Positions 1-8,872 of a DNA stretch of 64,000 nt are shown piece after piece. This DNA comes from Roseomonas sp. KE0001. GTDB lineage: Bacteria > Pseudomonadota > Alphaproteobacteria > Acetobacterales > Acetobacteraceae. The stretch covers positions 62,001 through 126,000 of the forward strand of contig NZ_RCVQ01000002.1 in NCBI RefSeq assembly GCF_016107285.1. Direction: 5' to 3'. Numbering within the stretch: the stretch's first letter is position 1; each line of letters opens with the position of its first letter. Under the pieces are notes generated by a model. The model ran no database searches. It was given only the letters and a program-made list of their open reading frames with translations, and was not told the DNA's origin. Both the position numbers and the translations under genes were made by a program.

Positions 1-116
1 TTGAGCTTCGCCAAGGTGCGCTTGCCGGAGGTGCGCAGCAACAGCACCAGGGCCGCGTAGGCCAGGGTGCCGACGACCAGCACGCGGGCCAGTCCGGTCC
101 AGGAATCGAAGAACAC
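1..116 (-). CDS. YetF/DUF421-family membrane protein, N-terminal fragment
   Basis: Only the first 38 codons are present; the gene runs off the left edge. The start is GTG at 116-114, with GGGAG 7 nt upstream. The fragment has a short polar N-terminus, one hydrophobic segment at about residues 9-27, and then the run RTSGKRTLAKL. That run matches the L-R-x-x-G-K-R motif that follows the first membrane helix in DUF421 (YetF-like) inner-membrane proteins of unknown function. No DUF421 C-terminal domain can be seen because of truncation. The family call rests on this one motif plus the hydrophobic segment. Confidence 0.7.
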   Translation of the reverse strand, partial: MFFDSWTGLARVLVVGTLAYAALVLLLRTSGKRTLAKL

Positions 117-322
117 CGGTCAACTCCCGCGGATTGTGGGCAGGACGGGGATGGCGTCCTCCCCGGCGGGGAAAGCGCGGCGCCTCGCCGTTGCGGGCAG
201 AACGGGCCTCGCCGCGGATGGTTCAGGTCCGGACCCGATTTTTGCCCGCCTTGCGCCCTGGCCGGTCTCCGGGCCTGATGGCGTCCCCGATGGGGGCGCC
301 CCCGATGAGGAGGGAGGAGCTC

Positions 323-937
323 ATGCAGCCCGTGGACCTGGCCCTTGGCCTCGCCGTCGATGTCTCGGCCAGCGTCGATTTCGACGAGTTCGGCCTGATG
401 ATCGGCGGCCTGGCGGGCGCCTTTCGCGAGCCCGACATCGCCGCCGCCTGCGCCGCCGGGCCGCGCGGCGCGGTGGCGGTGGCGGTGCTGTTCTGGTCGG
501 CCGCGCAGGACGTGGCCGTGTCCTGGCGGCGGATCGACGGCGGCGAGGCCGCGGCGGCGCTGGCGGCGGCGATCGAGAACGCGCCGCGCCTGCCGCAGCC
601 CGGCGCCACCGGCCTCGGCCCGGGCATGGCGGCGGGGCTGGCGCTGCTCGGGCGCTGCCCGGCCGAGGCGGCGCGGCTGGTGCTCGATGTCTCGGGCGAC
701 GGGCGGCACAATCTGGGCCGCGCGCCCGGCCCGGTGCGCGATCTCGGCGTGGCGGCGGGCGTCACCTTCAACGCGCTGGCGGTGCTGAACGAGGAGCCCG
801 ACCTGCTGGCGCATTACGAGGCCGAGGTGATCGGCGGCCCCGGCGCCTTCGCCATGAGCTGCGCCGACTATGCCGACTTCGCCGAGGCGATCCGCCGCAA
901 GCTGCGGCGCGAGATCGGCGGCGGGCTGATCGCCTGA
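323..937 (+). CDS. DUF1194 (von Willebrand A-like) protein
   Basis: A 204-residue protein. The ATG at 323 is preceded by AGGGAGGAG at 311-319; frames further upstream lack such a site and give a low-complexity Arg-rich leader. The protein opens with VDVSASVDFDEF, a D-x-S-x-S metal-binding (MIDAS-like) motif at residues 13-17. A second acidic patch, LVLDVSGDG, and a GPGAFAMSCADYADFAEAIRRKL C-terminus follow. This layout is typical of DUF1194 proteins, which are VWA-fold proteins of unknown role in alphaproteobacteria. Family members often carry a signal peptide; none is visible here. Confidence 0.85.
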   Translation: MQPVDLALGLAVDVSASVDFDEFGLMIGGLAGAFREPDIAAACAAGPRGAVAVAVLFWSAAQDVAVSWRRIDGGEAAAALAAAIENAPRLPQPGATGLGPGMAAGLALLGRCPAEAARLVLDVSGDGRHNLGRAPGPVRDLGVAAGVTFNALAVLNEEPDLLAHYEAEVIGGPGAFAMSCADYADFAEAIRRKLRREIGGGLIA

Positions 938-1085
938 GGCCGGGAGGCATCAATCCCGTTGATGGCGCCGTCAGAATTTTTGCGGCCCGCGCAGGGCTGT
1001 GGCGCCCCCGGCGGGGGTTTCCTTTCCCCGGGCGGCGGTGCAGCCTGCGGTCGGCTGTTTGTGCAGAGGCGCGGACCGGGAGAAG

Positions 1086-1104
1086 GGAAGCCCGGGCGGC
1101 TTCC
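1086..1104. promoter_or_regulatory. Inverted repeat upstream of phnW
   Basis: GGAAGCC at 1086-1092 and GGCTTCC at 1098-1104 are perfect 7-bp arms around a CGGGC loop, 40 nt before the phnW start. It could be a terminator for the preceding gene or a leader hairpin. There is no T-run, so the role is open. Confidence 0.3.
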
Positions 1105-1143
1105 GGGCGGCCTTTACCGAAGAGTGCGTCAGGAACCGTCCAC

Positions 1144-2262
1144 ATGCTGCTGTTGATCCCCGGCCCCGTGCAGACCCGCCCCGAAGTGCGGGCCGCCATG
1201 GCGGTCGACATCGCCCCCTGGGACCGTGACTTCGCGCCCGAATACGCCGCCATTCGCGACAAGGTCCGGGACCTGGCGGGCGGCGAGGCCGGGCGCCACG
1301 CCTGCCTGCCGCTGCAGGGCGCCGGCCATTTCATCACCGAGGCGGCGCTGCGCACCTTCGTCCCGCCCGGAACCGGCCGGATCCTGATCCCGATGAACGG
1401 CGCCTATGCCGAGCGCATGGCGCGGCTGGCGCGCGAGGCCGGGCGGCAGGTGGTGACGCTGCCGGCGCCCGACACCCAGGGCGTGCCGCCGGCGGCGGTG
1501 GCCGCGGCCCTGGCGGCCGATCCCGCCATCACCCATGTCGGCGTGGTCTATTCCGAGACCGGCAGCGGCATCGTCAACGACGTGCCGGCGATCGGCGCCG
1601 TGGTGCGCGCGGCCGGGCGGCGGATGCTGGTGGACGCCGTCTCGGCCTTCGGCGCGCTGCCCTTCGACCTGAAGGCGCAGCCCGAGGTGGATGCGGTGGT
1701 CTTCACCTCGAACAAGTGCATCGAGGGGCTGCCGGGCATCGGCTTCGCCATCTGCCCGATCGACCGGGTGGAGGCGGCGGCCGGCCAGGCCGGCTCCTGG
1801 TCCTTCGACCTCGCCGACATCTATGCCCACGCGCTGCGCAGCGGCTGGGGCAGCTTCCGCTTCACGCCGCCGGTGCAGGCGCTGCACGCCTTCGGTGTCG
1901 CGCTCGACATCTTCCTGGCCGAGGGCGGCCAGCCGGCGCGCCTCGCCCGCTACCGCGAGAACTGCCGCATCCTCCACGAGGGCGCGCGCGCCCTGGGGCT
2001 GCGGCCCTATCTCGACTGGAAGGACCAGGGCCCGATCATCGCCCTGTTCCACCAGCCGGAGGCACCGGGCTTCACGCTGCAGGGCTTCGTCGACGCGCTG
2101 AAGCGGCGCGGCGTGCTGATCAGCAACTTCTTCAACACCGGCGCGCCCACCATGCGCATCGGCTGCATCGGCCATGTCGGGCCGGACGAGATGCGCTTCG
2201 CCCTCGGCGCCATGCGCGGCGCCCTGGAGGAGATGGGCGCGCTGCGCCGCGACGCCGCCTGA
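1144..2262 (+). CDS. phnW: 2-aminoethylphosphonate--pyruvate transaminase
   Basis: A 372-residue class V, fold-type I PLP aminotransferase. The known family reaction moves the amino group of 2-aminoethylphosphonate to pyruvate, giving phosphonoacetaldehyde and alanine, the first step of phosphonate use. The protein starts LLLIPGPVQTRPEVRAAM, with PLQGAGHFITEAALR near residue 60, VDAVSAFG with the cofactor-nitrogen Asp at 164, and the PLP lysine in TSNKCIEGLPG (Lys191). Length and motifs match PhnW better than serine-glyoxylate or alanine-glyoxylate transaminases. No phosphonatase (phnX) or other phosphonate gene is adjacent, so the substrate is inferred from family only. Confidence 0.82.
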   Translation: MLLLIPGPVQTRPEVRAAMAVDIAPWDRDFAPEYAAIRDKVRDLAGGEAGRHACLPLQGAGHFITEAALRTFVPPGTGRILIPMNGAYAERMARLAREAGRQVVTLPAPDTQGVPPAAVAAALAADPAITHVGVVYSETGSGIVNDVPAIGAVVRAAGRRMLVDAVSAFGALPFDLKAQPEVDAVVFTSNKCIEGLPGIGFAICPIDRVEAAAGQAGSWSFDLADIYAHALRSGWGSFRFTPPVQALHAFGVALDIFLAEGGQPARLARYRENCRILHEGARALGLRPYLDWKDQGPIIALFHQPEAPGFTLQGFVDALKRRGVLISNFFNTGAPTMRIGCIGHVGPDEMRFALGAMRGALEEMGALRRDAA

Positions 2263-2280
2263 GGCGGCGCCGCTCCGGCC

Positions 2281-4050
2281 TCAGACCGCCGGCATCCCGG
2301 TCTCGTCCTGCCGCCGCTTGTCCAGCTCCTCGCTGTACCGGCGGAGCAGGAAGGCGACCGTGAGCAGGCCGACGACGCGCGAGGTGTCGCGCTGGTCGAC
2401 GACGGCGAGCGCCTCGGCATCGGCCGCGTCGAACACCGCCATCGCCTCCTTGGCGTTCCAGGCGGGCAGCAGCACCTGGTCGCGGAAGTGCAGCAGCCGC
2501 GCCACCGGCTCCTCCGGCGCCAGCTCGCTGCCATGCGCCTCGGCCACCAGGATCAGCCCGGCGTAGCGCCCGGCGGCGTCAAGGGCCACGACATGCGTCG
2601 TGGCGCCGAGCGGGAAGTCGCGGCGGAAGGCGGAGAGGCGGGTGTCGTCGCGCACGGTGCGGACATCGCGCCGCATCAGCCGGCCCACCGAGAGATCGCG
2701 CAGCCAGCCGATGTCGTGCGCGCTGCGGATCGCCTCGCCACGCAGGTGGAAGCGCCAGGTGGCGAAGGAATAGCCGAAGAGACGCCGCACCGTGACGGCG
2801 GAGACGATGACCGCCATCAGCACCACCCCGGTGATGTTGAAATCGCGCGTGGTCTCCAGCGCCATGAAGCTCATGGCCAGCGGGGCGCCGATCACCGCGG
2901 CGCCGAAGGCGCTCATGCCGACCAGGGCGGCGAGCAGCGGGTCCGTGACGATGCCCGCCATCGCCATCGGCACCGCCGCCAGCTTGCCGAGCAGCGCGCC
3001 GAGCAGCAGCGAGGCGAAGAACAGGCCGCCGCGGAAGCCGGCGCCGATCGAGATGGCCGAGGCCGTGGCCTTCAGCAGCAGCAGCCCCAGCAGCGGCAGG
3101 GCGTCGCCCTCCACCACCAGCGTCAGGTGCAGCGCGCCATGGCCGGCGGAGAGCACGGCCGGGGTGATCAGCGCCAGGGCGCCGACCAGCAGGCCGCCCA
3201 CCGCCGGGCGCAGCGGCGCCCAGGGCATCAGGCGGCGCATCCCGGCCTCGGCATAGGTCACGCCGCGCATCAGCGCGATGCCGGCCAGGCCGCAGAGCAG
3301 GCCGATCGCCAGGGAGAGCAGGCCGTTGTTCCAGTCGAGCGGCGACAGGCCGGCGGCGTTCAGCACCGGCGTGCCGCCGCCGAGCAGCTCCGCCACCAGC
3401 GCCCCGGCCACGGCGGCGCCCAGCACCGGCGCCAGATGGGCGATGGCATAGCTGCCGATCACCAGCTCGAAGGCGTAGAAGGCGCCGGTCAGCGGCGCGC
3501 TGAAGGCGGCGGCGATGGCGCCCGCGGCGCCGCAGCCGACCATCAGCCGCAGGTCGCCGCGCCGCAGGCGGAACTCCCGCCCGAGATGCGAGGCGAGGCC
3601 GCCGCCCATCTGCGTATAGGCCGCCTCCAGCCCGACCGAGGCGCCGAAGCCGTTGGAGAGCAGGGTCTGCCCGGCCACCACGGCGGCATCGTTCATCGAC
3701 ATGCGGCCGCCATGCAGCGCATTGGCCTCGATCGGGTCGATCGGCGCGCGCGGCCGCCAGCGCGCCAGGGCGAGGCCGAGCAGGCCGAGCAGCAGCCCGC
3801 CCCCGGCGGGGACCAGCAGCAGGGCCAGCGGCGCGGCCTCGCGCAGCGCGCTGAGGCCGTGCCGCCCCTCGGGGCCGAAGAAGGCGGTGTGCAGCAGCCG
3901 CGCGGCATGGCCGAGCCCGGCGGCCAGCAGGCCGCTGACCAGCCCGGCCAGCACGCCGAGCAGGATGATGCCGATCTCGCTCTGCCGCACCCGCTCGCGG
4001 AAGGAGCGCGGGCCCCGGCGCTCCAGCAGCCTGCGGGGCAGCAGCCTCAC
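2281..4050 (-). CDS. CLC-family chloride channel/antiporter with C-terminal CBS domains
   Basis: A 589-residue inner-membrane protein. It has many hydrophobic segments over residues ~18-410, then a soluble C-terminus of about 170 residues consistent with paired CBS domains. CLC filter regions are visible as GFGASVGLEAAYTQMG, with the usual GREGP changed to GASVGLE, and GAIAAAFSAPLTGAFYAFE. The equivalent of GIFAP reads GGLFFAS. The GREGP substitution removes the gating glutamate at its usual place, which suggests channel-like rather than classical H+/Cl- exchange behaviour; this is inference. The GTG start at 4050 overlaps the stop of the pseudouridine synthase gene by 4 nt (GTGA), so translation is probably coupled. 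Confidence 0.85.
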   Translation of the reverse strand: MRLLPRRLLERRGPRSFRERVRQSEIGIILLGVLAGLVSGLLAAGLGHAARLLHTAFFGPEGRHGLSALREAAPLALLLVPAGGGLLLGLLGLALARWRPRAPIDPIEANALHGGRMSMNDAAVVAGQTLLSNGFGASVGLEAAYTQMGGGLASHLGREFRLRRGDLRLMVGCGAAGAIAAAFSAPLTGAFYAFELVIGSYAIAHLAPVLGAAVAGALVAELLGGGTPVLNAAGLSPLDWNNGLLSLAIGLLCGLAGIALMRGVTYAEAGMRRLMPWAPLRPAVGGLLVGALALITPAVLSAGHGALHLTLVVEGDALPLLGLLLLKATASAISIGAGFRGGLFFASLLLGALLGKLAAVPMAMAGIVTDPLLAALVGMSAFGAAVIGAPLAMSFMALETTRDFNITGVVLMAVIVSAVTVRRLFGYSFATWRFHLRGEAIRSAHDIGWLRDLSVGRLMRRDVRTVRDDTRLSAFRRDFPLGATTHVVALDAAGRYAGLILVAEAHGSELAPEEPVARLLHFRDQVLLPAWNAKEAMAVFDAADAEALAVVDQRDTSRVVGLLTVAFLLRRYSEELDKRRQDETGMPAV

Positions 4051-4841
4051 GCCGCCTCCGTCCAGCCGCAGGCGGCGAAGGCGGGACGCAGCGCGGCGGG
4101 GACCGGGGCGGTGACCTCCAGCGGCGGGTCGAGCGGCAGGGCGATGGCGCGGGCCAGCAGGTGCAGCCCCGCCGGATGCGGCCTGCCGTAGACGGGATCG
4201 CCCAGGATCGGCCAGCCCTGGCTGGCGCAATGGACGCGGAGCTGGTGGGTGCGCCCGGTCTCCGGCCGCAGTTCCAGCCAGGCGAGATCCCCGCCGGCGC
4301 CCGTCCCGCGGCCTCTCACGCGCCAGCGGGTCAGGGCCGGCTGGCCCTCGGGGTGCGCCTCCATCCGCCAACCGGCGGCGGCGGAGCTGACCTTGCGCAG
4401 CGGCGCGTCGATGCGCCCGGACCGGGCCGCCGGGCCGCCGGCGACGATGGCCCAGTAGGTCTTGCGCGCCCGCCCCTGGGCGAAGATCGCCCCTAAGCCG
4501 GCCAGGGCAGGCCGGGTGCGGCCCAGCACCAGGCAGCCGGCGGTGTCGGTGTCCAGGCGGTGGGCGGGCTGCGGCGGGCGCTTCCGGCCCGGCGCGAGAA
4601 ACGGCAGCAGGTCCTCCAGGCTCGGGCCGCCGCGTGGCCCGGCATGCACCGGCAGCCCGGCCGGCTTGTCGATGACCAGCACATCGTCGCGGCACAGCAG
4701 GATGGGGGGGAGGGCCAGGGGAGGGACCAGGGGAGGGGCCAGGGGAGGGGACGCGGCGGCGGGGCGGGCCCCGCCGGGGGCGGCCTCGCGGGACACCCGG
4801 CGGGGGGCAGGATGGAAGGCCGGGCGGCCGCCCCTGGCCAT
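4047..4841 (-). CDS. RluA-family pseudouridine synthase
   Basis: A 264-residue RNA pseudouridine synthase. It carries DDVLVIDKPAGLPVHAG, the catalytic HRLDTDTAGCLVLGR motif (Asp in H-R-L-D), and a C-terminal LRPETGRTHQLRVH segment, all standard for the RluA/TruC group. There is no N-terminal S4 domain. In its place sits a ~45-residue Pro/Ala-rich leader that includes four 12-bp tandem repeats read as PLAPPLVPPLALPP. The ATG at 4841 lies 6 nt after the stop of the aminotransferase gene, and its own stop overlaps the CLC start. The exact rRNA or tRNA target cannot be told from sequence. Confidence 0.87.
   Translation of the reverse strand: MARGGRPAFHPAPRRVSREAAPGGARPAAASPPLAPPLVPPLALPPILLCRDDVLVIDKPAGLPVHAGPRGGPSLEDLLPFLAPGRKRPPQPAHRLDTDTAGCLVLGRTRPALAGLGAIFAQGRARKTYWAIVAGGPAARSGRIDAPLRKVSSAAAGWRMEAHPEGQPALTRWRVRGRGTGAGGDLAWLELRPETGRTHQLRVHCASQGWPILGDPVYGRPHPAGLHLLARAIALPLDPPLEVTAPVPAALRPAFAACGWTEAA
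4707..4754. repeat. 12-bp tandem repeat (4 units) inside the rluA-type gene
   Basis: Four 12-bp units of the type GGGAGGGRCCAG lie head to tail in the 5' part of the pseudouridine synthase gene. They encode a Pro/Leu-rich tetrapeptide series and keep frame. A very similar 12-bp array lies in coaBC at 20846-20893. Confidence 0.85.
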
Positions 4842-4847
4842 GCCGCG

Positions 4848-5717
4848 TCAGGCGGCCCGGGGCAGCAGCCGGCTGGTGCGCTCGGCCCAGTCGAAGTAGA
4901 GCTGCCGCGCCTTCTGGCCGAGCGGCCCGGCCGGCAGGGCGCGCCCCTCGAAATTGGTGCAGTACTGCACCTTGCCGAAATTGCCGGTCGAGAAGATCTC
5001 GTCCGCCTCGTGCAGCATCTGCGGCGTCACCACCGCCTCGCGCGCCTCGATTCCGGCCTCGCGCAGCAGGGTCAGGACGCGGTGGCGGGTGACGCCGGCC
5101 AGGAAGGTGCCGTTGGCCTTCGGCGTCAGGACCACCCCGTCCTTCGCCAGCATCAGGTTGGAGGTGGCGAACTCGGCGACATTGCCCTCGAAGTCGCGCA
5201 TCACCGCCATGTCGAAGCCCTTGTCGCGCGCGGCGGCGGCGGCGCGGGAGGAGTTCGGGTAGAGGCACGAGGCCTTGGCGTTGGTCGGCGCCATGTCGGG
5301 CGCCGGGCGGCGCAGCGGCACCAGGCAGGCGGTGAAGCCCTTGGCGGGATCGGGCAGCGGCGCCTCATAGATCGAGAGGATGAACTCGGTGCTTTCCGGG
5401 TCGGGGAAGGCGGCGCCGATGCCGCGGCGGACGAAGAACATCGGCCGGATGTAGAGCTCGGCATCGGCCGGCAGGCGCGCCACGCCCTCGCGGCACAGCG
5501 CCTCGATCGCGTCGGCGGGGAGCGTCGGCTTCATCATCATCGCCTCGGCGCTGCGCACGGCGCGCTGGCAGTGCAGGTCGAGGTCGGGCACCAGGCCGCG
5601 GATGGCGCGGGCGCCGTCGAAGATCACCGAGCCGAGCCAGAAGGCGTGGTCCATCGGGCCAAGCACCTTCGGCTCCTCGGTCAGCCACTTGCCGTCGTGC
5701 CAGAAGATGCCTGCCAT
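4848..5717 (-). CDS. Branched-chain-type class IV aminotransferase
   Basis: A 289-residue fold-type IV PLP aminotransferase. Residues include HDGKWLTEEPKVLGPMDHAFWLG at the N-terminus, RPMFFVRRG, the PLP lysine in TNAKASCLYPNSSRA (Lys148), and GNVAEFATSNLML with the cofactor-nitrogen Glu. This is the arrangement of IlvE-like enzymes that interconvert branched-chain amino acids and 2-oxo acids, although D-amino-acid and ADC-lyase relatives share it. The ATG at 5717 was chosen because homologous sequence begins there and AAGGAT lies about 9 nt upstream; an upstream in-frame start would add an Arg-rich leader. It heads the three-gene block ending in the CLC gene. Confidence 0.82.
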   Translation of the reverse strand: MAGIFWHDGKWLTEEPKVLGPMDHAFWLGSVIFDGARAIRGLVPDLDLHCQRAVRSAEAMMMKPTLPADAIEALCREGVARLPADAELYIRPMFFVRRGIGAAFPDPESTEFILSIYEAPLPDPAKGFTACLVPLRRPAPDMAPTNAKASCLYPNSSRAAAAARDKGFDMAVMRDFEGNVAEFATSNLMLAKDGVVLTPKANGTFLAGVTRHRVLTLLREAGIEAREAVVTPQMLHEADEIFSTGNFGKVQYCTNFEGRALPAGPLGQKARQLYFDWAERTSRLLPRAA

Positions 5718-5798
5718 GGGGATGATCCTTCGTCGGTCGCGGGAGAGAACGCGGCGCCAGACTGGCACGGGCGCCGCCGGCTTTGAAGGGCGGGCGCC

Positions 5799-6806
5799 TC
5801 AGCCCGCCGCGCCGAAGGTCGCCGGATAGCCGAACAGCCCGACGGCGCCGCCGGTGTGCAGGAAGACCACATTCTCGTCCCGGCCGAAATGGCCCTTGCC
5901 GATCAGGTCGATCAGCCCGGCCATGCCCTTTCCGGAATAGACCGGGTCGAGCAGGATGCCCTCCTGCTCGGCCAGCAGCCGCACCGCCTCGACCATGCCC
6001 TCCGTCGGCACGCCGTAGCCCTGGCCGACATAGTCGCAGTTGGCCACCACATGCTCCGCGCGCAGCGTCTCCTCCGGCAGGCCGAGATGGGCCGCGGTGC
6101 GCCGCGCCAGGGCCAGCACATTGGCCTCCTGCCGCTCGCGCGGGGCGCGGACGCCGATGCCCAGCACCGGGATGCCGCTGTTCAGCGCCACCAGCCCCGT
6201 GACCAGCCCGGCCTGGGTGCCGGCGCTGCCGGTGGCATGCACCACGTGGTCGATGCGCAGCCCGGCCTCGGCGGCCTGGTTCACCAGCTCCAGCGCGGCG
6301 TTGACATAGCCCAGCGCGCCCACCGGGTTGGAGCCGCCGCCGGGGATGACATAGGGCCGGCGCCCGGCCGCGCGCAGCTCGGCGGCCAGGGCCTCCATCT
6401 CCGCCTGCATGTCGGCGCCGCCGGCGCGGTGGGAGATCCCGGCGCCATGCAGCCGGTCGAGCAGCACATTGCCCGACCGCGTGTAGGCCGGGTCGGTCGA
6501 GCCGGTGCGGTCCTCCAGCAGGATGTGGCAGGCGAGGCCGAGCCTGGCCGCCGCCGCCGCCGTCTGCCGGGCGTGGTTGGACTGCGTCGCGCCCTGGGTG
6601 ATGACGGTGTCGGCGCCCTGGGCGAGCGCCTCGGCTACCAGGAATTCCAGCTTGCGGGTCTTGTTGCCGCCGGTGGAGAGGCCGGTGCAGTCGTCGCGCT
6701 TGATCCAGAGCCTCGGCCCGCCGAGGTGGCGCGTGAGGCGTTCCATGGGCTCGAGCGGCGTCGGCAGGTGGCCGAGGCGGATGCGCGGGAAGCGGCCGAG
6801 ATTCAT
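5799..6806 (-). CDS. dcyD: D-cysteine desulfhydrase / ACC deaminase family PLP enzyme
   Basis: A 335-residue fold-type II PLP enzyme. The known D-cysteine desulfhydrase reaction splits D-cysteine to pyruvate, sulfide and ammonia. It opens with the family start [16 protein letters not shown], has the PLP lysine in [12 protein letters not shown] (Lys49), [21 protein letters not shown], and the Gly-rich phosphate loop [11 protein letters not shown]. The ATG at 6806 is preceded by GGAGGAAAG with good spacing. ACC deaminase is the main alternative, but the [11 protein letters not shown] and HTGG segments fit the DcyD side. The gene appears to be monocistronic, 81 nt upstream of the aminotransferase start. 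Confidence 0.82.
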   Translation of the reverse strand: MNLGRFPRIRLGHLPTPLEPMERLTRHLGGPRLWIKRDDCTGLSTGGNKTRKLEFLVAEALAQGADTVITQGATQSNHARQTAAAAARLGLACHILLEDRTGSTDPAYTRSGNVLLDRLHGAGISHRAGGADMQAEMEALAAELRAAGRRPYVIPGGGSNPVGALGYVNAALELVNQAAEAGLRIDHVVHATGSAGTQAGLVTGLVALNSGIPVLGIGVRAPRERQEANVLALARRTAAHLGLPEETLRAEHVVANCDYVGQGYGVPTEGMVEAVRLLAEQEGILLDPVYSGKGMAGLIDLIGKGHFGRDENVVFLHTGGAVGLFGYPATFGAAG

Positions 6807-6916
6807 GACTTTCCTCCGTGCGGGCGGTGCCCTTGCGGCGATTGTCCGGGCCGGGCGGCGGATTGGCAACCGCCGCGCGGATGCGCGCCGCCGCCGGCGG
6901 TGCTATCGGGCGGCGC

Positions 6917-7686
6917 ATGCAGCCGCCCCGCCCGTCCCCGCCCGAGCCGGACCGCCTCTGCGGTCCCGCGGCCGTCGCCGCCGCCTTCGCGCACCGCCCG
7001 GACGCGATCCTGCGCCTGTTCCACACCGCCTCGCGCCGCGCCGAGGCGGGCGGCTTCTGCGCCCGGCTGGCGCGCGAGCGCAAGCCCTACCGCGAGGTGC
7101 CGCCGGAGGAGCTGGCGCGCATCGCCGGCACCACCCATCACGGCGGCATCGTCGCCATCGCCACGCCGCGCCGCGTGCCGGTGCTGCCCGACCCGCTGCC
7201 CGCGACCCTGCCGGAGCCGATGTTCCGCGGCGGGCTGCTGCCGGTGCTGGATGGCATCGGCAATCCGCACAACCTGGGCGCCATCGCCCGCTCGGCGCCT
7301 TCCTCGGCTGCGGCGCGCTGATGCTCTCGGGCGATCCGCGCCAGGCGGGGCTTTCGGACGCCGCCTGGCGCACCAGCGAGGGCGGGCTCGAGGCGCTGGG
7401 CCTGGTCCGCGCGCCGGACCTGCCGGCCGCCCTGGCGCGCCTCGCGCCGCACTGCCTGACGGTCGCGGCGGTGGCGCGCGGCGGCGAGCCGCCGGAGGCG
7501 GTGCTGCGGTGCCGCGCCGGGCGGCCCGTGGCCCTGGTGCTCGGCAACGAGGAGCAGGGCCTGCCGCAGCCCACCCTCGCCGCCTGCGCCGCGCGGGTGA
7601 CGCTGCCGGGCTCGGGGGCGGTCGAGAGCCTCAACGTTTCGGTGGCGGCGGCGGTGCTGATCCACAGCCTGGCGCGGGGCGGCTGA
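6917..7686 (+). pseudogene. SpoU/TrmH-family RNA 2'-O-methyltransferase, frameshifted
   Basis: Two overlapping frames together give one SpoU methyltransferase of about 256 residues. The first (from ATG 6917) holds the N-terminal substrate-binding part and motif 1, GIGNPHNLGAIARSA, then runs into a stop at about 7321. The second frame resumes with FLGCGALMLSGDPRQAGLSD and holds motif 2, LVLGNEEQGLPQ, and motif 3, SLNVSVAAAVLIHSLARGG. A one-base loss near 7297 in a GCG/CC run explains the break: one extra G or C there restores AIARSAAFLGCGA. Either the gene is inactive or the base is a sequence error; all family motifs are otherwise intact, which favours a recent event or an error. Confidence 0.85.
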
Positions 7687-7715
7687 GACCGGGCCATAAT
7701 GAGACCGGGCCATAA
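7684..7715. repeat. 16-bp tandem duplication at the methyltransferase stop
   Basis: TGAGACCGGGCCATAA occurs twice head to tail (7684-7699, 7700-7715). The first copy begins with the stop codon of the methyltransferase frame. Confidence 0.9.
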
Positions 7716-7782
7716 CGCGCTTGCCGCCGTGCCCGCCACGCGCCAGAACCCGCCGCGGACCGTACCGGAGGCTCCCAAAACC

Positions 7783-8793
7783 ATGACCATCCGCCGCCGC
7801 GCCCTGCTGGGCACCGCCGCCACCTTCCCCGCCCTTCCCGCCCTCGTCGCGCCGCGGGATGCGCGGGCGCAGGACACCTTCCCCTCCCGCACCCTGCGGC
7901 TCGTCGTGCCCTTCGCGCCGGGCGGCTCGGTGGACATGACGGGCCGGCTGATGGCGCAGATGCTGCAGCCGGTGCTGGGCCAGACCGTCGTGGTGGACAA
8001 TCGCGGCGGCGCCGGCGGCAATCTCGGCGCCGCCGAGGCCGCCCGCTCGGAGCCGGATGGCCACACCATGCTGCTCGCCTCCGCCTCGATCCTCGCGGCC
8101 AACAAGTTCCTCTACACCAAGTCGATGCCGATCGACCCGATGACCGACCTCGCCCCGGTGACCCGCGTCACCACCGGCACCGTGTTCATGACGGTGAAGG
8201 CCGACAGCCCCTACCGCACCTTCCAGGACGTCATCGCGGCGGCGAAGAAGGACCCGGGCGGGCTCACCATGGGCTCCTCCGGCACCGGCACGATCAGCCA
8301 CCTGACCATTTCCAAGGTCTGCCGCGCCACCGGCGCCGATATCACCCACGTGCCCTATCGCGGCGGCGCGCCGGCCCTGCAGGACCTACTGGCCGGCAAT
8401 ATCGACATGATGTTCGACGTCATCCCCCTGGCCATGGCGCATGTGCGGGAAGGCCGGCTGCGGGTGCTGGCCGCCGCCAGCGCCGAGCGCGTGACCTATG
8501 TGCCGGAGCTCAGGGACGTGCCGGGGATGAAGGAGCTGCTGCCCGGCGCCGGCATCGACATGCAGTCCTGGTACGGCATCAACGTGCCCGCCGGCACGCC
8601 GGAGAACCGTATCGCGGCGCTGCACAAGGCCATCGTCTCGGTGGTCGATACGGCGGAGTTCCGCGAGAAGATGGAGCCGAACGGCTTCACCACCATCGTC
8701 GATGCCTCGCCGGCCGCCTATGGTGCCTACACCCGGTCGCAGGAGGCGGTGTGGAAGGCGCTGGTCGCGGAATCCGGCGCCAGCCTGGACTGA
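7783..8793 (+). CDS. Bug/TctC-family periplasmic solute-binding protein (first of two)
   Basis: A 336-residue secreted receptor. A signal peptide of about 29 residues has an Arg-rich start (TIRRRALLG) and a DARAQ cleavage region. The mature part shows the Bug signature: LRLVVPFAPGGSVDMTGRLM, LGQTVVVDNRGGAGGNLG, and MGSSGTGTISHLTISKV, then VPYRGGAPALQDLLAG. Bug proteins bind carboxylates and small acids, classically for TctAB tripartite transporters. No tctA or tctB gene lies nearby, so this is an orphan receptor. The ATG at 7783 follows ACCGGAGG; upstream in-frame starts fall in the tandem duplication and give no plausible signal peptide. Confidence 0.9.
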   Translation: MTIRRRALLGTAATFPALPALVAPRDARAQDTFPSRTLRLVVPFAPGGSVDMTGRLMAQMLQPVLGQTVVVDNRGGAGGNLGAAEAARSEPDGHTMLLASASILAANKFLYTKSMPIDPMTDLAPVTRVTTGTVFMTVKADSPYRTFQDVIAAAKKDPGGLTMGSSGTGTISHLTISKVCRATGADITHVPYRGGAPALQDLLAGNIDMMFDVIPLAMAHVREGRLRVLAAASAERVTYVPELRDVPGMKELLPGAGIDMQSWYGINVPAGTPENRIAALHKAIVSVVDTAEFREKMEPNGFTTIVDASPAAYGAYTRSQEAVWKALVAESGASLD

Positions 8794-8872
8794 GGGCGCG
8801 GGGCCCCTCTTTCCCCGGCGCCCTTTCCCGCTCAGGCTGCCGCCCGGATATCCAGCCGGGAAAGACGCCTCC

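Noticed and set aside
67-1143. Upstream extension of the phnW frame
   Set aside because: The frame is open by chance of base composition; the region is occupied by the DUF1194 gene in another frame, and PhnW homology starts at 1144.
1060-1143. A cobalamin or glycine riboswitch before phnW
   Set aside because: A GGGAAGCC string and a hairpin are present, but the other conserved boxes and pairings are missing.
2488-4191. Long open frames opposite the chloride channel and rluA-type genes
   Set aside because: They read as Gln/His/Arg-rich low-complexity protein, typical of the complementary strand of GC-rich genes. The real genes show clear family motifs.
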